Of a DNA stretch of 38,231 nt, positions 15,743 to 24,760 are shown piece after piece. The notes beneath the pieces were generated by a model that was given only the letters and a program-made list of their open reading frames with translations, had not been told where the DNA came from and did no database searches. This stretch comes from Candidatus Anaerotignum merdipullorum. Its GTDB lineage: Bacteria; Bacillota; Clostridia; Lachnospirales; Anaerotignaceae. Location: assembly GCA_019115165.1 (NCBI GenBank), contig DXEB01000072.1, positions 1 through 38,231 of the forward strand. The letters are read 5' to 3'. The number at the start of each line of letters is the position of its first letter. The stretch's first letter is position 1. Position numbers and translations under genes: made by a program.

Positions 15743-18700
15743 TTACACTTGTACTTGAATGGTACTTCCTTTACTGCTCTTTTGTACGATCAATTTTTTG
15801 TCTATACGTTCTTTTAATTCCGAAACATGAGAAATAATTCCAACCATGCGGCTGCCATACGTTAATTGTTGCAAAATGTCCATCGCCTGTTCTCTGGATT
15901 CCTCATCCAATGACCCAAACCCTTCATCAATAAACAATGCATCCATTTGTACGCCACCGGAAGTTTGTTGTATCATATCCGATAATCCCAAAGCCAAGCA
16001 AAGGGATGCCTTAAATGCCTCACCCCCGGAAAGAGATTTCACACTCCGAGCTTTTCCAGTAAAATCATCAAATACTTCCAGTTCCAAACCGGCATGACTG
16101 CGCTTATTACTGGCAATCTCTGCCCGCTGCAGGGTAAACCTTCCATTGGTCATCTCAAAAAAACGTACATTTGCCGCTTCTACAATATGATCGAAATAAT
16201 AACCCTGAATAAACTGCTCAAAAGCGATTTTTTCTTGCCCACTCACTTCTCCGCTGGCTGTCTTGGAAAGTTCCAATATGGGCAGATATTCCGCTTCTGC
16301 CTGCTGCCAGACATCCATCTCCGTTTCTGTTTGTCGGATGATATGACCACGCAGTGTACAGGAAGTCTGTAAACGCTTTTGTTCTTCTTCCAATCGTTCT
16401 TTTTCCGCTTTCTGATGATTCAATTCTTCATCCAGCACATGCAAATCCTTCCATATTATCCCAACTGCCGCAGCCCTACATTCTTCCAACTTCTTTTGTC
16501 CCTGCCTCCAGTCCTCGAAAAACCTACGATTTTCTTGTTCCGCTCGTTCCAATTCCTCTCTAGGAATACTATAAGACTTACAGACATCCCACGATTGCAT
16601 TTTGTGCATTTCTAACGCTGTTTGCAACCGTTCCTTTCCCTCTTGTTCCTGTCGCTCTGCTATGAAGAGTTCTTCTCGGATTTTTTCTAATTTCGCCTGT
16701 GTCCTTTCCAAATCCATTTTTGCCTGCTGCCAGTTCGCTTGGATACGTCCCGTTTCATCCTTCAGATCTTGTATGCGTATTTCCCACGTCCGCATTTCTT
16801 CCCGCGCCTGCGCATATGTTTTACCGCCAATCCTCTCCTGTAACACTGCAAGCTGCCCTTGTATTTCTGAAAGCTCCTCTTGCAGCTGTCTAATCTGTCG
16901 TTCTTGCAACATTCGTTCTGCTTCCTGCTTCTCCTTTTCCATCGTTACCGTTTCTTTTTGTTCTGCCGTTTTTCGCAATACTATCATTCCTTGTTCCACT
17001 TCCCTTTGTTCCGCTTCCTTTGCAGATAATTGGGTTTGCAACTGAGATCTCATATGCTGCAGCGCTTCTTTCGTATAAAGTCCCAAGGCTTGCATCCGTT
17101 TTTCTATCTCTTGCTGCATTGTATCCAGCCGCTCTTGACACGCACGACCACTTGCAGAAATTTCTTCCAAAACCTGCTTTTCTTCCTGTTCTATTTTCCG
17201 CAGTCGGTTCCATTCTTCTTGTGTCGGTGCCTCCTGTGCAGGTACTGCCGGATGTGGATGCTCCAAAGAACCGCAAACAGGACATGGGACTCCCTCCTGC
17301 AGCTGTTCCGCCAAAAAGCCTGCCTGCTCCCGCAAAAACAGCCGCTCTGCTTCCGCTGCCCGGCGCTGCGCTTTCTGCCAAATAACTTCCTGTGCACAGT
17401 ATTCCTCATGTATCCTCTCTTTGCGAAATTGCTCCTGCCGCAGGTCGACTTGCTTTTGAAACAGCTCTGACAAATCGGCTTGCCGTTCTCCTAGTGACTG
17501 AACTTCGCGCGCCAACGCCTGCGCTTCCATTTCCCGCAATGACAATCGAGATTCCGCTACTTGTATTTTCTCCAACAGCTGCGTTACTTTCTTCTCTTTT
17601 TCTTCCAGTATATTTTGTTTCTGCTCTGCAGCTCGCCTTTCTTCTTCTTTGGTATTCCATTTTGTGGTCAATCGCTGTACTGCTTCATAATCGTTCCATT
17701 TCTCCTGCAGCTTAGTCGCTTCTCTCTGCGCATAATCCAATACGCGTTCTAATTCTGGAAGAGATTGCCGTTCCTTTTCACATGTTGCCAATACGCTCTG
17801 TTGTTCCGATTCCGTACATCCCTCTTCTGCCTGTTGTCGTTGCAACCGTTCTCTTTCTGCAACTTCTCGCTGCCATTGATCATAGACCGGTCGAATATGA
17901 TCCATAACCTCTCTTTGGCGCAGCAGACGCTCTCTTATCTGCTCCTGTTCCGCTTTTCGCCTCTCCAATGCTTCATATGCTTTTTGTGCTTCTTCCAAAT
18001 TATTTAAAATGGTTTGCTCGTGCGCTGCATTAGCTCTCTCCACTGCTTTTTCTTCAATTTTTTTTGTTCTCTCTAACACTGCATTCTCTGCCTGCATACG
18101 TTTTTTTTCTTCTTCGGTCTGCAGTCGTTTGATCTGAAGGAGCTGCTCTGATGCCGTATACAACATCTCATCGGTACATGCCGTGCCCAAACCTTGTGCC
18201 AGCAATTCCTGCAGTCGTTTTTTGCTGTCCTCAAAAACCATTCTTTTTTCTTTTGCGAGTTCCTTCAATTTTTGCTGGAAGATCAGATATGCATCCGTAC
18301 GAAATACACTGCGGAATATCGCCCCACGCTCTTCGCTTTTTGCGAGTAGTAATTTCAGAAATTCTCCTTGTGCAATCATCGCGATCTGCTTAAATTGTTT
18401 CGCATCAATCCCCAATATCTTTTTGATCTCCTGCGTTACATCCCTATCGCCAGTCACAACCGATCCATCCGGTGCATATAATGCCGCATCGGCTATTTTT
18501 TTGGTCGTACCTTCTCCTCGTTTTTTCGGACGTTCATATTCTGGCGACCGTTCCAGCCGATAGATACCGCCATGATGGGAGAATATCAGCTTTACATACG
18601 TTTCTGTTTGTGGATTTGCAAAATCACTGCGCATACTTTTGACTTCTCTGTTTGATCCGCTGACTTCGCCGTATAATGCATAACAAATCGCATCAAAAAT

Positions 18701-18829
18701 CGTTGTCTTGCCTGCGCCCGTATCTCCAGTAATCAAAAAGATCCCTTGTTCTCCCAACTGTTCTAATGGGATGTCCACACATTCTGCATAGGGACCAAAG
18801 GCAGATATGGTTACTTGCATCGGCTTCAT
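15743..18829 (-). CDS. sbcC: Exonuclease SbcC, ATPase subunit of SbcCD
   Basis: A 1028-residue SMC/Rad50-like ATPase that with SbcD cleaves hairpins and DNA ends. The N-terminus has MQVTISAFGPYAE and the Walker A GDTGAGKTTIFDAICYALYG. Two long Glu/Gln/Arg-rich coiled-coil arms flank a zinc hook, VPCPVCGSLEHPHP, near residue 515. The C-terminal ABC half has the signature SLSGGEAFKASLCLALGLSD and Walker B DALFIDEGFGSLDEES. ATG 18829 overlaps the sbcD stop as ATGA and has GGAGGAA inside sbcD upstream. Length is normal for the family. The pair forms a two-gene operon. Confidence 0.96.
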   Translation of the reverse strand: MKPMQVTISAFGPYAECVDIPLEQLGEQGIFLITGDTGAGKTTIFDAICYALYGEVSGSNREVKSMRSDFANPQTETYVKLIFSHHGGIYRLERSPEYERPKKRGEGTTKKIADAALYAPDGSVVTGDRDVTQEIKKILGIDAKQFKQIAMIAQGEFLKLLLAKSEERGAIFRSVFRTDAYLIFQQKLKELAKEKRMVFEDSKKRLQELLAQGLGTACTDEMLYTASEQLLQIKRLQTEEEKKRMQAENAVLERTKKIEEKAVERANAAHEQTILNNLEEAQKAYEALERRKAEQEQIRERLLRQREVMDHIRPVYDQWQREVAERERLQRQQAEEGCTESEQQSVLATCEKERQSLPELERVLDYAQREATKLQEKWNDYEAVQRLTTKWNTKEEERRAAEQKQNILEEKEKKVTQLLEKIQVAESRLSLREMEAQALAREVQSLGERQADLSELFQKQVDLRQEQFRKERIHEEYCAQEVIWQKAQRRAAEAERLFLREQAGFLAEQLQEGVPCPVCGSLEHPHPAVPAQEAPTQEEWNRLRKIEQEEKQVLEEISASGRACQERLDTMQQEIEKRMQALGLYTKEALQHMRSQLQTQLSAKEAEQREVEQGMIVLRKTAEQKETVTMEKEKQEAERMLQERQIRQLQEELSEIQGQLAVLQERIGGKTYAQAREEMRTWEIRIQDLKDETGRIQANWQQAKMDLERTQAKLEKIREELFIAERQEQEGKERLQTALEMHKMQSWDVCKSYSIPREELERAEQENRRFFEDWRQGQKKLEECRAAAVGIIWKDLHVLDEELNHQKAEKERLEEEQKRLQTSCTLRGHIIRQTETEMDVWQQAEAEYLPILELSKTASGEVSGQEKIAFEQFIQGYYFDHIVEAANVRFFEMTNGRFTLQRAEIASNKRSHAGLELEVFDDFTGKARSVKSLSGGEAFKASLCLALGLSDMIQQTSGGVQMDALFIDEGFGSLDEESREQAMDILQQLTYGSRMVGIISHVSELKERIDKKLIVQKSSKGSTIQVQV

Positions 18830-19965
18830 TTGCTTTCTTCCTCCATTTCCTTCCAAACGGTTTCTGCTATTTTTCGCTGATGTCCATCCATTGATTTTCC
18901 ATTTTGTTTTTCAAAAAACTGGGAAAACAACGAGATTCCCATCTCTTCCTGCGGCATTTCCTTCCACACTGTTGCAATCCGCATTTCCCTTCTTTCCGCC
19001 CGTTCTAATGTCATCAAATTGGGATAATATGCCTGTAAGCGCCGCACAGGATCATAAACAATCCCACTGTCCGTCAAAATTACTCGAATATAATCCTCTG
19101 TTCCGCCGCATTCCCTTGCAGCCTCCAATAAATCCACAAAATTTCCTCTGATTTCTCGCATTTCATGAAGCGGTTCCAATGGCAAAAATTCCATAGATAT
19201 GTCACCTTTTTCCCGCAATTCCACCATCATCAACCCCTTTTTTTGCCTTAGTTCCGAAAAAGAATATTTCATTGGAGAACCAGCATATCGGATCGTATCT
19301 TTTCCAATACGCTGCGGACTGTGCAAATGCCCCAGTGCAACATAATCAAAACCAAATAAAAGTGAAGCATCTATCGCATCTACGCCGCCCAGCATTTTCA
19401 CTTCCGAATCGCTCTGTTCCGCAATGCCGTTCCATGTCACAAATTGATGCGCCAAAAGTACATTGCGCGCAGCGGGATCTATTGTCACCGTTTGCAACGC
19501 CCAACGTACTGCATCGGCATACGTTGATATGGCTGCACTTCCTGCATAAGGCAATACCAATGCTGGTTTCAAAAAGGGCAATAAATAGAAATGCACCGTT
19601 CCATAAGCATCCTGCTTTTCCACATGCGCTAATGTACCGTTGAACATTCCACAAATATGTACATTCTGCTCTTCCAGGCATCTTCTGCCAAAATCCAATC
19701 GTCCCGCAGAATCATGATTTCCTGCAATCAAATAGACACAAATGCCCATACGATGTAACTGTGTCAAAAAATCATCCAGCAAATGTACTGCCTCTACTGG
19801 CGGAATGGTTTTATCATATACATCTCCGCTAATCAAAATCCCGTCCGGTCGGTGCAACGCTGCAAGCCGGCAAATTTGATCGATCAGATACCGCTGGTCT
19901 TCCAACAAAGAACGTTCAAACATGCGTTTGCCTAAATGCAAATCACTGCAATGAAATAATTTCAT
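18826..19965 (-). CDS. sbcD: Exonuclease SbcD, nuclease subunit of SbcCD
   Basis: A 379-residue Mre11-type metallophosphoesterase. Metal-binding motifs are visible in order: HCSDLHLGK (residues 5-13), ISGDVYDK, IAGNHDSAGRLDFG, LLAHQFV and ALGHLHSPQRI. It supplies the Mn-dependent nuclease activity for SbcC. ATG 19965 follows AAAGGAGA; a few upstream codons in frame lack a ribosome site. The stop overlaps the sbcC start by four bases. A strong hairpin lies just upstream of its ribosome site. Confidence 0.95.
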   Translation of the reverse strand: MKLFHCSDLHLGKRMFERSLLEDQRYLIDQICRLAALHRPDGILISGDVYDKTIPPVEAVHLLDDFLTQLHRMGICVYLIAGNHDSAGRLDFGRRCLEEQNVHICGMFNGTLAHVEKQDAYGTVHFYLLPFLKPALVLPYAGSAAISTYADAVRWALQTVTIDPAARNVLLAHQFVTWNGIAEQSDSEVKMLGGVDAIDASLLFGFDYVALGHLHSPQRIGKDTIRYAGSPMKYSFSELRQKKGLMMVELREKGDISMEFLPLEPLHEMREIRGNFVDLLEAARECGGTEDYIRVILTDSGIVYDPVRRLQAYYPNLMTLERAERREMRIATVWKEMPQEEMGISLFSQFFEKQNGKSMDGHQRKIAETVWKEMEEESK

Positions 19966-19987
19966 ATTGTGTTCTCCTTTTGACAAA

Positions 19988-20010
19988 GCGGTATATCTTT
20001 GATATACCGC
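19988..20010. repeat. Perfect hairpin next to the sbcD ribosome binding site
   Basis: GCGGTATATC and GATATACCGC pair perfectly around three bases. On the minus strand only TTTG follows, so it is a weak terminator for the upstream dehydrogenase operon at best. It ends about eight bases before the AAAGGAG of sbcD, so it could also shape sbcD translation. Confidence 0.6.
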
Positions 20011-20133
20011 AACCTAAAACATAGCAAATTCACTTATCATAAGACAATCGTTGCAGACCATTTCTGTATTTCCTGCAACAATCCAAATGCCATCCTCTTA
20101 CAATTCCCTTTGTTGCAGATAGGAAATACTGTC

Positions 20134-21204
20134 TTACTTCTGTCTTTTTTCTCTCACATATGGCGTTATGACCCACTTCATGCAGCCATCCAGCTGATTT
20201 TCAAATACATAATAGCCCTCTAATACATCATTCAGCGGCGCACGATGTGTGATCAGACAGGATGTATCGATTTTTCCACACTGTACCAGCCGCATGATCT
20301 CTTCACTGGCATTCGCATCCACACCGCCTGTTTTGAATGTCAGATTTTTACCGTACATAAGATGCAATGGCAACTCCTGCGTTTGACCGTAAAGAGCAAC
20401 CAACACAACGATCGCATTTGGTCTTGCAACTTTCCATGCAGTTTGAAAGGTATCGTTGCCACCGGCAACTTCAAACACACGATCCGCCCCTCTTCCCTCT
20501 GTCAGTCGCAACACTTCTTCTGTCACATCCGTTTGATTCGGATTGATACAAACGTCTGCCAGTCCTTTTTCTTTCGCCAAGGATAGTCTATCCGCGTTGG
20601 TATCCACTACAATCACTTGAGCCGGACTGTATAATTGTACACACATCATCGTACATAACCCAGTTGGTCCCGCTCCCAATACTACAACCGTATCTGCCGG
20701 ATGGATTTCTCCGATGCTTGCCGCCCAATATCCCGTTGCCAAAATATCTCCGTTGAATAACGCCGCTTCATCCGAAACGCTTTCTGGAATCCGCGTCATT
20801 CCCTGATCTGCCAACGGCACACGTACGTATTCCGCTTGGCATCCATCTATGCGACAGCCCAGCTCCCATCCGCCTTGCACACAATTATTGACAAATCCTC
20901 GTTTGCAGAAAAAGCAGTCTCCACAAAATGTTTCAACATTCACCGAAACACGGTCGCCTGACTGAAAATGGTTCACATCTTTTCCAACCGCTACAACCTC
21001 ACCGACGAATTCATGCCCCAAAATGATATTTTCTTTCGCCCGCGCCACTGTACCATGCTTAATATGCAAGTCACTGGAACAAATAGAAGCATATGTAACG
21101 CGTACAATCGCATCTGTGCTCTCTTGAATAACCGGAATCGCTCTATCTTCCAACGCCAATTCTCCGTTTCCTTGATATACCAGCGCTTTCATTGTATGAT
21201 CCAT
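20134..21204 (-). CDS. Zinc-dependent alcohol dehydrogenase (medium-chain family)
   Basis: A 356-residue medium-chain dehydrogenase. Catalytic zinc ligands fit Cys42 (ICSSD) and His64-Glu65 (GHEFVGEV). The structural zinc site has Cys94, Cys97, Cys100 and Cys108 (CGDCFFCKRGFVNNC). The Rossmann motif VVVLGAGPTGLCTM (about 173-186) is followed by VIVVDTN with an acidic Asp201, which in this family favours NAD over NADP. ATG 21204 has AGAGGA eight bases upstream. It is the last of three genes with a flavodoxin-fold oxidoreductase and a ribokinase-like kinase. The substrate, a polyol or secondary alcohol, cannot be named from sequence. Confidence 0.85.
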   Translation of the reverse strand: MDHTMKALVYQGNGELALEDRAIPVIQESTDAIVRVTYASICSSDLHIKHGTVARAKENIILGHEFVGEVVAVGKDVNHFQSGDRVSVNVETFCGDCFFCKRGFVNNCVQGGWELGCRIDGCQAEYVRVPLADQGMTRIPESVSDEAALFNGDILATGYWAASIGEIHPADTVVVLGAGPTGLCTMMCVQLYSPAQVIVVDTNADRLSLAKEKGLADVCINPNQTDVTEEVLRLTEGRGADRVFEVAGGNDTFQTAWKVARPNAIVVLVALYGQTQELPLHLMYGKNLTFKTGGVDANASEEIMRLVQCGKIDTSCLITHRAPLNDVLEGYYVFENQLDGCMKWVITPYVREKRQK

Positions 21205-21224
21205 ATTCATTTTCCTCTTTTCCA

Positions 21225-21815
21225 TCAAAATGTTTCCAACACCTGATCGATTTGCCGCATCGCCTCCTGCAAAATTTCAGGAACTGGTCGCAAACCAGCA
21301 TCCAATCCTTCTGCGGCAATGCAGCGATATTCTGGAATTCCAAAAAATTCGCTCATGGCATATAGATAGCGAGAACCCATTTCCAGCGGATGATCCTGAT
21401 AAAATCCGCCCCGTGTCGTCAAGTAAATCATCTGATCTGCTTTGCAGGTACCAAAACATCCTCTCTCATCACAGCCAAATGTAATACCCTCCACACAAAG
21501 ATTTTCAATATATACTTTCAGCAATGCTGGAAAACTCAAGTCCCAAAACGGCGCCGCAATCACAATCTTATCCGCCGCCGCAAACTGATTTGCGTACCGA
21601 AATCGAGGATGATCAAAATTTTTATCCGCTAATAATCGCTCCCTCTGCCAGAAAAATCCATCTGTAAAATAATCCAGCGATTCATCCATCAAACAAAGCT
21701 CTGTCACTTCATATCCGTCTTTTCCCTGCAATTTTTCCAAAAAATAATCTGCTAGTTTTTGTGTGCGGGAATTTTCCCGACGAATACAGCAATTTACGAA
21801 TAATACTTGTTTCAT
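21225..21815 (-). CDS. NAD(P)H-dependent oxidoreductase, flavodoxin-like fold
   Basis: A 196-residue protein of the NQO/AzoR-type flavodoxin_2 family, expected to bind FMN and reduce quinones, azo compounds or nitro-aromatics. The start KQVLFVNCCIRRENSRTQKLA is the usual phosphate-binding strand-loop. ADKIVIAAPFWDLSFPALLKVYIENL is the central strand and helix that carry the PxWxxxxPAxLKxxxD-like signature. YLTTRGGFYQ matches the later FMN loop. ATG 21815 follows GGAGG by eight bases; a TTG one codon earlier is less well placed. It lies between the kinase and dehydrogenase genes in one apparent operon. Confidence 0.8.
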   Translation of the reverse strand: MKQVLFVNCCIRRENSRTQKLADYFLEKLQGKDGYEVTELCLMDESLDYFTDGFFWQRERLLADKNFDHPRFRYANQFAAADKIVIAAPFWDLSFPALLKVYIENLCVEGITFGCDERGCFGTCKADQMIYLTTRGGFYQDHPLEMGSRYLYAMSEFFGIPEYRCIAAEGLDAGLRPVPEILQEAMRQIDQVLETF

Positions 21816-21828
21816 CAATCATTCCTCC

Positions 21829-22758
21829 TTATCGTTCAGACCATTCTTTTACTTGCAAAACACCAAATGCATGTTCCTTCATCATCGATTCCACCTCTTT
21901 TAACAGCGGAATCGAATCTGCTGCTCCCTGTTTTCCGATGGCAATCGAACTTGCCGTTGTTGCCAGAAGTAAGCATTCTGGAATGGATTTTCCATGCAGT
22001 ATGCCATATAAAAAATAGCCGGTAAAGGTATCTCCTGCTGCTGTCGTATCGATCACCGGTACATCAAAACAGCCAATTTGATATGTCTTTGTATCTACAG
22101 AACAAAGTGCACCACGGCTACCTAATGTCAAGAGGATCCCACACTGCGGATATTTCTTTCGCAACACAGGCAGGATGTCCTCCTCCCGCTCACATGCTGC
22201 AATCTGCCTTCCCTCTATCTCATTGACAATCAGCCAATCCAGCAATTCCAACGGATATTCATGGATTCGTTCATTGATTGGCGCAGCATTCCATGCTGTA
22301 CGCATTCCTCTGGCATGGGCTTGCTGCATGATATATCCTACTAAATTGGTTTCGTTTTGCAGCAGTACGAAAGTATCCTTCCCCATTGCATCCAATACAT
22401 TGCATACGTATGTTTCCGTCAGCATTTGATTAGTACCACCATACAAAAGAATACAATTTTGCCCTGTTCGATCTACTTGTATGATTGCATGACCATTCGG
22501 GGCATCCATATGCTGCAAATATTCCGTATCTACCCCATTTTCTCGTAAAACGACTTCTAAATCCTCCCCGCCCTTTCCAAGAATCCCTGCATGAATGACA
22601 TGATTTCCGGCTTTTGCCGCTGCAATGGACTGATTCAAACCCTTTCCTCCGCAATGCAAACAAAAATCCTGTGAAGCTTTGGTTTCTCCCGGTTGCAAAA
22701 ACGAATCCACCTGATATACATAATCCACGTTCATAGAACCAAAATTACATATTTTCAA
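21829..22758 (-). CDS. PfkB-family carbohydrate kinase, ribokinase-like
   Basis: A 309-residue sugar kinase. The N-terminal PfkB signature is GGKGLNQSIAAAKAG (about 37-51), and the C-terminal one is VIDTTAAGDTFTGYFLYG with the catalytic Asp in AAGD. The ILLTLGSRGALC stretch before it is typical of ribokinase-type enzymes. The start is probably TTG 22758, six bases after GGAGG; the first ATG lies at codon 9 and would remove the first strand. It likely phosphorylates a pentose or a related sugar; no transporter or isomerase is adjacent to narrow this. It heads the three-gene operon. Confidence 0.85.
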   Translation of the reverse strand: MKICNFGSMNVDYVYQVDSFLQPGETKASQDFCLHCGGKGLNQSIAAAKAGNHVIHAGILGKGGEDLEVVLRENGVDTEYLQHMDAPNGHAIIQVDRTGQNCILLYGGTNQMLTETYVCNVLDAMGKDTFVLLQNETNLVGYIMQQAHARGMRTAWNAAPINERIHEYPLELLDWLIVNEIEGRQIAACEREEDILPVLRKKYPQCGILLTLGSRGALCSVDTKTYQIGCFDVPVIDTTAAGDTFTGYFLYGILHGKSIPECLLLATTASSIAIGKQGAADSIPLLKEVESMMKEHAFGVLQVKEWSER

Positions 22759-23512
22759 ACCAATTCCTCCGTTTCTCTATTTTCCACCTTTTTTCTCAGA
22801 ATTTCTGCTCCAAAATGTCATAACAACCCATGAAATATTGTCCTATCCCGGTATGTCGGTCATGAAAATCGCAATAGACCAATATCTTCATTCTTTCCGC
22901 CATTTCAAACAAGGATCCGATCTGATCTTTTCACCATCTAAAAAACGCTTTACCGCTAAACTACGACCGATCCCTCAAAAGAGACAATTTCGCACCTTTC
23001 CATATGCCTTCTCAATCTAATCTACGAATAACAAAAAAGCGTATTCTTTCTGCAACAAATACAGAAATCACAAAAAGAAAGACCTGTTCCATCATCGGTC
23101 ACAGCATGCCCAATCAAATCACCATTGATATTTTCCTACAAATTGAATCTTTTTTTATTGTAACATAACTGACTTTATACTTCAATCGCATTTCTTTTTG
23201 CAACAATTTTACCATAGCAAAACGATATTATTATATTACAATAAACAAACCAATCCCTTCATATACAATTTTTTGATAAGACAATGCTTTGCTTGTTCAA
23301 ACAAAATGCCAATCCACTCTCAATACATAATGATATTTCGCATTCCGCATGCAAATAAAACGAAACCGTCCCGATTCTATAAAATATCTACAAGAATTGC
23401 CGCCTTTTTCCCGCAAAAAGGTCATACGCTTATTCTCCCATGTTCCTTGATTTCATCCCATCTGACTGAAACCGCAAATACATTTCCCATGAAACACACA
23501 CCTGATCTCAAT
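22759..23512. other. Long AT-rich intergenic region between kinase operon and recA terminator
   Basis: About 750 bases with no supported gene on either strand. Frames of up to 115 codons occur on the plus strand but lack ribosome sites and have atypical composition. No riboswitch, tRNA or clear promoter for the kinase operon was recognised. Decayed sequence or an unrecognised small RNA cannot be excluded. Confidence 0.4.
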
Positions 23513-23565
23513 AAAAAAGAACGGAAGAAATTTCAAATGGCTTAAAATTTGTCCCGCTCTTTTTT
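23513..23565 (-). terminator. Intrinsic terminator of recA (bidirectional)
   Basis: On the minus strand AAAAAAGAGCGGGA pairs with TTCCGTTCTTTTTT (imperfectly), with an inner CAAAT/ATTTG helix. Both ends carry runs suitable for termination. Confidence 0.65.
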
Positions 23566-23570
23566 CAATC

Positions 23571-23594
23571 CATGACAGAAACATTTCTGTCATG
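23571..23594. repeat. Hairpin directly after the recA stop
   Basis: CATGACAGAA and TTCTGTCATG pair perfectly around four bases, three bases past the recA stop codon. No T-tract follows, so it may stabilise the recA mRNA 3' end rather than terminate. Confidence 0.6.
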
Positions 23595-23596
23595 CT

Positions 23597-24688
23597 CTAT
23601 TCCATTTCCAGTTCTAATTTCGGTTCTGCCGTAGATTCATTGGTTTCCTGCAGATTGCCTAATACCGGCAGATTATAATGCTGACGCACTTTATTTTCAA
23701 TCTCTCTGCACATTTCTGGATGTTCTTTCAAAAAGGTTTTTGCATTTTCTCTTCCTTGTCCGATTCGTGTCTCTTCATATGCATACCAAGCGCCGCTTTT
23801 GTTGACGATATCCACTTCCGCTGCCAAATCCAGAATATCTCCTTCTCTGGAAATTCCTTGTCCATAGACAATGTCAAATTCTGCTGTTTTAAACGGAGGA
23901 GCCACTTTATTTTTCGCGATTTTTACCTTCACACGGTTTCCGACAATTTCCGTTCCCTGTTTTAGCACATCCGATTTCCGAATATCAATCCGAATGGAAG
24001 AATAGAATTTTAGCGCACGTCCACCAGTCGTTGTTTCCGGATTTCCAAAGGTAACGCCGATTTTCTCACGCAACTGGTTGATAAATACCACCGTGCAATG
24101 AGATTTATTGGTGATCCCCGTCAGTTTCCGCAATGCTTGACTCATCAGTCTTGCCTGCAGTCCCATATGAGAATCTCCCATTTCTCCTTCAATTTCCGCC
24201 CGCGGCACCAATGCTGCTACCGAGTCCACAATAACAATATCAATCGCACCACTGCGCACCATGGTCTCAGCAATTTCTAAAGCCTGCTCTCCATCATCTG
24301 GCTGAGAGATATATAGATTATCAATATCTACGCCTAACGCTTTGGCATAGGTAGGATCCATTGCATGTTCTGCATCAATATATCCAGCAATCCCGCCGCT
24401 TTTTTGTACCTCTGCTACCATATGTAATGCAACCGTTGTTTTCCCGGAGGATTCCGGACCATATATTTCAATAATTCTGCCTTTTGGTACACCGCCTACT
24501 CCCAGCGCAATATCTAAACTCAAAGACCCGGAAGGAACTACTTCCACATTCATTTTTGCAGTGTCGTCTCCCAGCTTCATCACTGCCCCTTTTCCAAATT
24601 GCTTTTCAATTTGACTCAACGCCGCATCTAAGGCTTTTTGTTTATCTTCAAATTTGATTTCTTCCTTATTCGCTTTTGCTGCCGCCAT
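23597..24688 (-). CDS. recA: Recombinase RecA
   Basis: A 363-residue RecA. Visible motifs are Walker [10 protein letters not shown] (77-85), [12 protein letters not shown], Walker [23 protein letters not shown], the L2 region [26 protein letters not shown] and the C-terminal [13 protein letters not shown]. It forms ATP-dependent filaments on single-stranded DNA for homologous recombination and LexA self-cleavage. ATG 24688 has AAAGGTGG upstream. It carries its own sigma-A promoter with a LexA box, so it can be expressed apart from the cinA-transporter genes upstream. The C-terminus is acidic, as usual. Confidence 0.98.
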   Translation of the reverse strand: MAAAKANKEEIKFEDKQKALDAALSQIEKQFGKGAVMKLGDDTAKMNVEVVPSGSLSLDIALGVGGVPKGRIIEIYGPESSGKTTVALHMVAEVQKSGGIAGYIDAEHAMDPTYAKALGVDIDNLYISQPDDGEQALEIAETMVRSGAIDIVIVDSVAALVPRAEIEGEMGDSHMGLQARLMSQALRKLTGITNKSHCTVVFINQLREKIGVTFGNPETTTGGRALKFYSSIRIDIRKSDVLKQGTEIVGNRVKVKIAKNKVAPPFKTAEFDIVYGQGISREGDILDLAAEVDIVNKSGAWYAYEETRIGQGRENAKTFLKEHPEMCREIENKVRQHYNLPVLGNLQETNESTAEPKLELEME

Positions 24689-24717
24689 GACATAACCACC
24701 TTTCCTGTCAGAAACAC

Positions 24718-24729
24718 GAACTTATGTTC
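24718..24729. promoter_or_regulatory. LexA (SOS) box upstream of recA
   Basis: GAAC-N4-GTTC, read as GAACATAAGTTC on the minus strand, matches the core of the Gram-positive SOS box. It covers the expected transcription start of the recA promoter and lies about 30 bases before ATG 24688. Confidence 0.85.
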
Positions 24730-24731
24730 TT

Positions 24732-24760
24732 ATTTTACACAATTCTATCCCTGCTGTCAA
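24732..24760 (-). promoter_or_regulatory. Sigma-A promoter of recA
   Basis: A perfect TTGACA (24760-24755), a 17-base spacer and TAAAAT (24737-24732) lie partly inside the 3' end of the transporter gene. The LexA box follows directly. Confidence 0.85.

Noticed and set aside
16889-17660. Several long frames on both strands within sbcC
   Set aside because: They are shadows of the repetitive coiled-coil coding sequence of sbcC.
23198-23545. 115-codon plus-strand frame before recA
   Set aside because: No ribosome site, biased composition, and it runs into the bidirectional recA terminator.
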